10,017 nucleotides of DNA from the NCBI GenBank assembly GCA_039182715.1, contig JBCDBY010000165.1, positions 1 through 10,017 of the forward strand. The letters are read 5' to 3'. How positions within the stretch are numbered: position 1 is the first letter of the stretch; each line of letters opens with the position of its first letter. Both the position numbers and the translations under genes were made by a program. The DNA is from JBCDBY01 sp039182715. Its GTDB lineage: Bacteria; Planctomycetota; PLA2. Shown piece by piece: positions 6,120-10,017 of this stretch. The notes under the pieces were generated by a model, which worked only from the letters and a program-made list of their open reading frames with translations, ran no database searches and was not told the DNA's origin.

Positions 6120-9100
6120 ATGAAAATCAATCGACGCTTCACTCAGGTCGCGGGCGATCCCTACGCGGGGATCGAGTTCGTCGAGCGCACGTCGCGCATT
6201 GTCGAACCCGACGGAAGCGTTGTTTTTGAATGTGAGGGCGTGGTCGTCCCCTCCACCTGGAGCCAGGTCGCGACCGACGTCATCGCGCAGAAGTACTTCC
6301 GCAAGGCGGGCGTCCCGGTGGCGCTTCGCAAGGTCGAGGAGGAGGGCGTGCCGGAGTGGCTGTGGCGCTCAGAGGCCGACTCCGACGCCTTGAAGGGCAA
6401 GAAGAAGGCGGACCGAAGCGGCATGGAGAAGGACTGCCGTCAGGTCTTCCACCGTCTCGCCGGCTGCTGGACCTACTGGGCGTGGAAGGAGGGCTACTTC
6501 ACCACCGAGGAAGACGCCCGCGCCTACTACGACGAGATGCGCTACATGCTCGTCAACCAGATGGCCGCGCCCAACTCGCCGCAGTGGTTCAACACCGGCC
6601 TGCACTGGGCCTACGGCGTCAACGGTCCCGCCCAGGGCCACTACTTCACCGACCCGGAGACCGGCCGCACCCAGAAGAGCAAGGACGCCTACTCGCGCCC
6701 GCAGCCGCACGCCTGCTTCATCAGCAGCGTCAAGGACGATCTCGTGGGCGACGGCGGCATCATGGACCTCTGGACGCGCGAAGCGCGCCTGTTCAAGTAC
6801 GGCTCCGGCACCGGCACCAACTTCAGCTCGCTGCGCGCCGAGAACGAGCCGCTCTCCGGCGGCGGTCGCTCCAGCGGCCTGATGAGCTTCCTCAAGATCG
6901 GCGACCGCGCCGCCGGCGCCATCAAGTCGGGCGGCACCACGCGCCGCGCCGCCAAGATGGTGATCGTCGACATCGACCACCCGGACATCGAGAAGTTCGT
7001 GAGCTGGAAGGTGACCGAGGAGCAGAAGGTGGCCGCGCTGGTCGCCGGCTCGCGCCTCGCCGAGAAGTACCTGAACCTGATCCTCCAGGCATGCCGTGTG
7101 GATCGGGGGGCGGAAGAGGGCGCCGAAGAAGCTGCGTCTTCGGAGGACGGGGCGCGCTTCGATCCGAAGCAGAACCCCGCGCTCGCGCTCGCCATGAAGC
7201 AGGCGCGCGAGGTGCTCATCCCGGATAACTACATCGTTCGCGCGCTGCAGCTCGCGAAGCAGGGCTTCGCCTCGATCGAATTCCCGACCTACGACACGAA
7301 CTGGAACTCGGAGGCGTACGCGACCGTCTCCGGCCAGAACTCCAACAACTCGGTGCGCATCACGAACGCCTTCCTCGAGGCGGTCGACCGCGACGAGGAC
7401 TGGACGCTGACCGGCCGCACGAGCGGACAGGTCGTCAAGACCGTCAAGGCGAAGGATCTTTGGGAGCACGTCGCGCAGGCCGCCTGGTCGTGCGCCGACC
7501 CGGGGTTGCAGTTCGACACGACGATCAACGAGTGGCACACCTGCCCGAACGACGGCCGCATCAACGCGTCGAACCCGTGCAGCGAGTACATGTTCCTCGA
7601 TGACACGGCGTGCAACCTGGCGTCGTTCAACCTGATGACGTTCACCGACATCGAGACGGCCGAGTTCGACATCGACCTGTTCGAGCACGCCTGCCGTCTC
7701 TGGACGCTCACGCTCGAGACCGCCGTCGTCATGGCGCAGTTCCCGAGCAAGGCGATCGCGCGGTTGAGCTACGACTTCCGCACGCTCGGCCTCGGCTACG
7801 CCAACCTCGGCACCTTCCTGATGGTCTCCGGCGTGCCCTACGACTCCGAGGAGGGTCGCGCGCTCTGCGGCTGCCTGAGCTCGATGCTGACCGGCTTCTC
7901 CTACGCCGCGAGCGCCGAGCTGGCCGGCGAGGTCGGCCCCTTCCCGAAGTTCGAGAAGAACCGCGAGGAGATGCTGCGCGTGATGCGCAACCACCGCCGT
8001 GCGGCGTACAACGTGCAGCCGAAGGAGTACGAAGGCCTCTCCATCCTGCCCGTCGGCATCGATGCGCGACACGCGCCGGAGCCGATGGTCGCCGCCGCTC
8101 GCCGCGCCTGGGACGGCGCGCTCGCGCTCGGCGAGAAGCACGGCTACCGCAACGCGCAGGCGACCGTGCTCGCGCCGACCGGCACGATCGGTCTCGTCAT
8201 GGACTGCGACACGACCGGCATCGAGCCGGACTTCAGCCTCGTGAAGTTCAAGAAGCTGGCCGGCGGCGGCTACTTCAAGATCATCAACGAGTCGATTCCG
8301 CCGACCCTTCGCCGACTCGGGTATGCGGAGTCCGAGATCGCCGCGATCGTCGACTACTGCCGCGGGACCGCGTCGCTCCGCCACGCACCCTTCGTGAACC
8401 ACGAGGCGTTGCGCGCCAAGGGCTTCGATGACGAGGCGCTGAGCCGCATCGAGGGCTCGCTGCAGGGCGCGTTCGATCTCAACTTCGTCTTCAACGCGGG
8501 CACCCTCGGCGACGAGTTCATCCGCGACACGCTCGGCGTCACCGACGAGGCGTTGGCCGCCGCCGGCTACAACCTGCTCTCCGCACTCGGATTCTCGAAG
8601 GATCAGGTCCGCGCGGCGTCGGACCACTGCCTCGGCACGATGACGATCGAGCAGGCGCCGCACCTCAAGACGGAGCACTACCCGATCTTCGACTGCGCCA
8701 ACCGCTGCGGCCGCATCGGCAAGCGCTTCCTGTCGGCGGAGTCGCACATTCGCATGATGGCGGCGGCGCAGCCGTTCATCTCGGGCGCGATCAGCAAGAC
8801 GATCAACATGCCCAACGACGCGACGGTCGACGACGTGCAGACCGCCTACCACCTCAGCTGGAAGCTGGGCATCAAGGCCAATGCACTCTATCGCGACGGT
8901 TCGAAGCTGAGCCAGCCGCTCAACTCGACCAACGACGAGGAGCTCTTCTCGGTGCTGAGCGAAGAGACGGCATCGGAAGAGAAGTCCGAGCCGGAGCGCG
9001 TGGTCGAGAAGATCGTCTACCGCTACCTCGCCAAGCGCCGCCGCCTGCCGCTGCGCCGCAAGGGGTACACGCAAAAGGCGGTCGTCGGCGGCCACAAGGT

Positions 9101-9902
9101 GTACATCCGTACCGGCGAGTACGAAGAGGGCACGCTCGGCGAGATCTTCCTCGACATGCACAAGGAGGGCGCCGCCTTCCGCAGCCTGATGAACTGCTTC
9201 GCCATCTCGGTGAGCCTCGGCCTGCAGTACGGCGTCCCGCTCGAGGAGTACGTGGACGCGTTCGTCTTCAGCCGCTTCGAGCCGAGCGGACCGGTGAGCG
9301 GCAACGATCGCATCAAGCTGGCGACGTCGATCATCGACTACATCTTCCGCGAGCTGGCGATCACCTACCTGCAGCGTGATGACCTCGGCCAGGTCACGTC
9401 GGAGGATCTGCGGCCCGAGGCGATCGGCCAGCAGGTGACGCCGGAGTTCGAGGAGGAGGAAGAAGTCAGCGACGGCCACGTGCCGGTCCGCAGCGGCGTC
9501 CGCCTCGGCGAGACGAATGGCGGGAACGGTGGCGGAAACGGTGGCGGAAACGGTGGCGGAAACGGGGGCGGAAACGGCAACGGGGGGAGCGGTCATATCG
9601 GTGTCCCCGCCGCGGGCGACGCGAACCGCGTCTCCGAAGCGGTCGGCTCCACGATCGCGAACGTCGAGCTGCCGAGTGATCAGCGCGGTTTCGCCCGCCT
9701 CGAGGCCAAGGATATCGGCAAGGAGGAGTCGGTCGCGCCGACCACCACCCTGGCGCAGGCGACCACCGCCGACAAGGTGCGACTCGCCAAGCTGATGGGC
9801 TACGAGGGCGACGCCTGCACCGAGTGCGGACAGTTCACCCTCGTGCGCAACGGGACTTGCATGAAGTGCATGACGTGTGGGGCGACTTCCGGTTGTTCTT
9901 AG
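6120..9902 (+). CDS. nrdJ: Vitamin B12-dependent class II ribonucleoside-diphosphate reductase
   Basis: The 1260-residue cytoplasmic enzyme reduces ribonucleotides to deoxyribonucleotides using adenosylcobalamin to form a thiyl radical, without a separate radical subunit. It resembles the long NrdJ form. Landmarks are AAPNSPQWFNTGLHWAYG (about 148-165), the HACFISSV strand with redox Cys199, the SGGTTRRAAKMV stretch (about 268-279), SGQNSNNSV (about 404-412), the radical loop NPCSE with Asn485, Cys487 and Glu489, and partner Cys498 in TACNLASFNL. Cys487 and Cys498 are 11 residues apart, as in other class II enzymes. RDGSKLSQPL (about 922-931) ends the barrel region. A TSCPD-type domain follows (about 970-1085), then a Gly/Asn linker (1137-1152) and a Cys-rich tail with Cys1233, 1236, 1247, 1250, 1253 and 1259, probably a zinc ribbon plus the shuttle cysteines that re-reduce the active site. 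An acidic low-complexity insertion lies near 325-348. It implies a B12 requirement. Regulation is probably by NrdR. Confidence 0.97.
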   Translation: MKINRRFTQVAGDPYAGIEFVERTSRIVEPDGSVVFECEGVVVPSTWSQVATDVIAQKYFRKAGVPVALRKVEEEGVPEWLWRSEADSDALKGKKKADRSGMEKDCRQVFHRLAGCWTYWAWKEGYFTTEEDARAYYDEMRYMLVNQMAAPNSPQWFNTGLHWAYGVNGPAQGHYFTDPETGRTQKSKDAYSRPQPHACFISSVKDDLVGDGGIMDLWTREARLFKYGSGTGTNFSSLRAENEPLSGGGRSSGLMSFLKIGDRAAGAIKSGGTTRRAAKMVIVDIDHPDIEKFVSWKVTEEQKVAALVAGSRLAEKYLNLILQACRVDRGAEEGAEEAASSEDGARFDPKQNPALALAMKQAREVLIPDNYIVRALQLAKQGFASIEFPTYDTNWNSEAYATVSGQNSNNSVRITNAFLEAVDRDEDWTLTGRTSGQVVKTVKAKDLWEHVAQAAWSCADPGLQFDTTINEWHTCPNDGRINASNPCSEYMFLDDTACNLASFNLMTFTDIETAEFDIDLFEHACRLWTLTLETAVVMAQFPSKAIARLSYDFRTLGLGYANLGTFLMVSGVPYDSEEGRALCGCLSSMLTGFSYAASAELAGEVGPFPKFEKNREEMLRVMRNHRRAAYNVQPKEYEGLSILPVGIDARHAPEPMVAAARRAWDGALALGEKHGYRNAQATVLAPTGTIGLVMDCDTTGIEPDFSLVKFKKLAGGGYFKIINESIPPTLRRLGYAESEIAAIVDYCRGTASLRHAPFVNHEALRAKGFDDEALSRIEGSLQGAFDLNFVFNAGTLGDEFIRDTLGVTDEALAAAGYNLLSALGFSKDQVRAASDHCLGTMTIEQAPHLKTEHYPIFDCANRCGRIGKRFLSAESHIRMMAAAQPFISGAISKTINMPNDATVDDVQTAYHLSWKLGIKANALYRDGSKLSQPLNSTNDEELFSVLSEETASEEKSEPERVVEKIVYRYLAKRRRLPLRRKGYTQKAVVGGHKVYIRTGEYEEGTLGEIFLDMHKEGAAFRSLMNCFAISVSLGLQYGVPLEEYVDAFVFSRFEPSGPVSGNDRIKLATSIIDYIFRELAITYLQRDDLGQVTSEDLRPEAIGQQVTPEFEEEEEVSDGHVPVRSGVRLGETNGGNGGGNGGGNGGGNGGGNGNGGSGHIGVPAAGDANRVSEAVGSTIANVELPSDQRGFARLEAKDIGKEESVAPTTTLAQATTADKVRLAKLMGYEGDACTECGQFTLVRNGTCMKCMTCGATSGCS
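9528..9575 (+). repeat. Four tandem 12-bp units encoding a GGGN linker within nrdJ
   Basis: The unit GGTGGCGGAAAC occurs at 9528, 9540 and 9552, and with one change (GGG for GGT) at 9564. It encodes Gly-Gly-Gly-Asn four times (residues 1137-1152), extended by GN and GGS residues on either side. The 12-bp period keeps frame, so copy-number change would lengthen or shorten the linker without breaking the protein. It joins the TSCPD-type region to the Cys-rich tail. Confidence 0.9.
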
Positions 9903-9939
9903 GGCTTGTGCTTTAGGCGCCCCACACGGTGTTTATGGT

Positions 9940-9959
9940 TCAACGCCTTACGGCGTTGA
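9940..9959. other. Hairpin downstream of nrdJ
   Basis: TCAACGCC and GGCGTTGA form a perfect 8-bp stem around a TTAC loop, 37 bases after the nrdJ stop. No T-run follows, so it is not a standard intrinsic terminator. It could stabilise the mRNA 3' end or be a REP-like intergenic palindrome. Confidence 0.6.
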
Positions 9960-9965
9960 GACTGT

Positions 9966-9990
9966 GTACGACGCCCAAGGGGCGTCGTAC
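9966..9990. other. Second, longer hairpin downstream of nrdJ
   Basis: GTACGACGCCC and GGGCGTCGTAC form a perfect 11-bp stem around AAG. It follows the first hairpin by 6 bases, and both stems contain an ACGCC/GGCGT core. No T-run follows. The remaining sequence to the window end (9991-10017) includes AGCTAGCT and has no gene. A terminator without a T-run, or a paired palindromic repeat element, are both possible. Confidence 0.6.
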
Positions 9991-10017
9991 GGGGAGCTAG
10001 CTAAAAGGGGGTTGGAC

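Noticed and set aside
6369..9596. 1075-residue reading frame on the minus strand
   Set aside because: Antisense to nrdJ, whose catalytic residues are intact; low-complexity Arg/Val/Glu/Leu composition.

Overview
The window looks like a piece of a high-GC Gram-negative bacterial chromosome. Four of the five proteins begin with export signals, and at least two of those look like lipoproteins. Only one gene has a clear Shine-Dalgarno site. The mix of an FG-GAP/ASPIC-UnbV (CRTAC-type) protein, exported TPR and propeller-like proteins, and a long B12-dependent ribonucleotide reductase suggests a Planctomycetota-like or similar environmental phylum. That placement is inference: there is no rRNA or other phylogenetic marker beyond nrdJ. 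The first ~80 bases are an extreme G/C homopolymer foldback and may be a contig-edge artefact.

Layout: (1) 1-193, low-complexity edge, then a rho-independent terminator and a tRNA-His(GTG) with encoded CCA, both on the minus strand. (2) 297-2769, a plus-strand two-gene unit with a 14-base overlap: a lipoprotein with LVIVD-like propeller repeats, then an exported TPR protein starting at GTG. (3) 2770-3955, a repeat-rich zone. It carries several copies of a hairpin-containing intergenic repeat around a small orphan minus-strand lipoprotein gene whose stop codon lies inside one copy. (4) 3956-5857, a minus-strand exported FG-GAP/VCBS protein with a C-terminal ASPIC/UnbV domain. (5) 5858-6119, a divergent intergenic region with two tandem NrdR-box-like sites spaced 31 bp start to start. 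(6) 6120-9902, nrdJ, the adenosylcobalamin-dependent class II ribonucleotide reductase, with all catalytic residues present, a TSCPD-type domain, a Gly/Asn repeat linker and a Cys-rich tail. (7) 9903-10017, two strong hairpins downstream of nrdJ.

Apart from the overlapping pair, the genes do not form an obvious single system. nrdJ is a housekeeping gene for dNTP supply, probably under NrdR control. The exported proteins are typical envelope or extracytoplasmic proteins of unknown substrate. I found no clear new defence, mobile or biosynthetic system. The points most worth following are the repeat family clustered around the orphan lipoprotein, its placement at gene 3' ends, and the NrdR-box pair.
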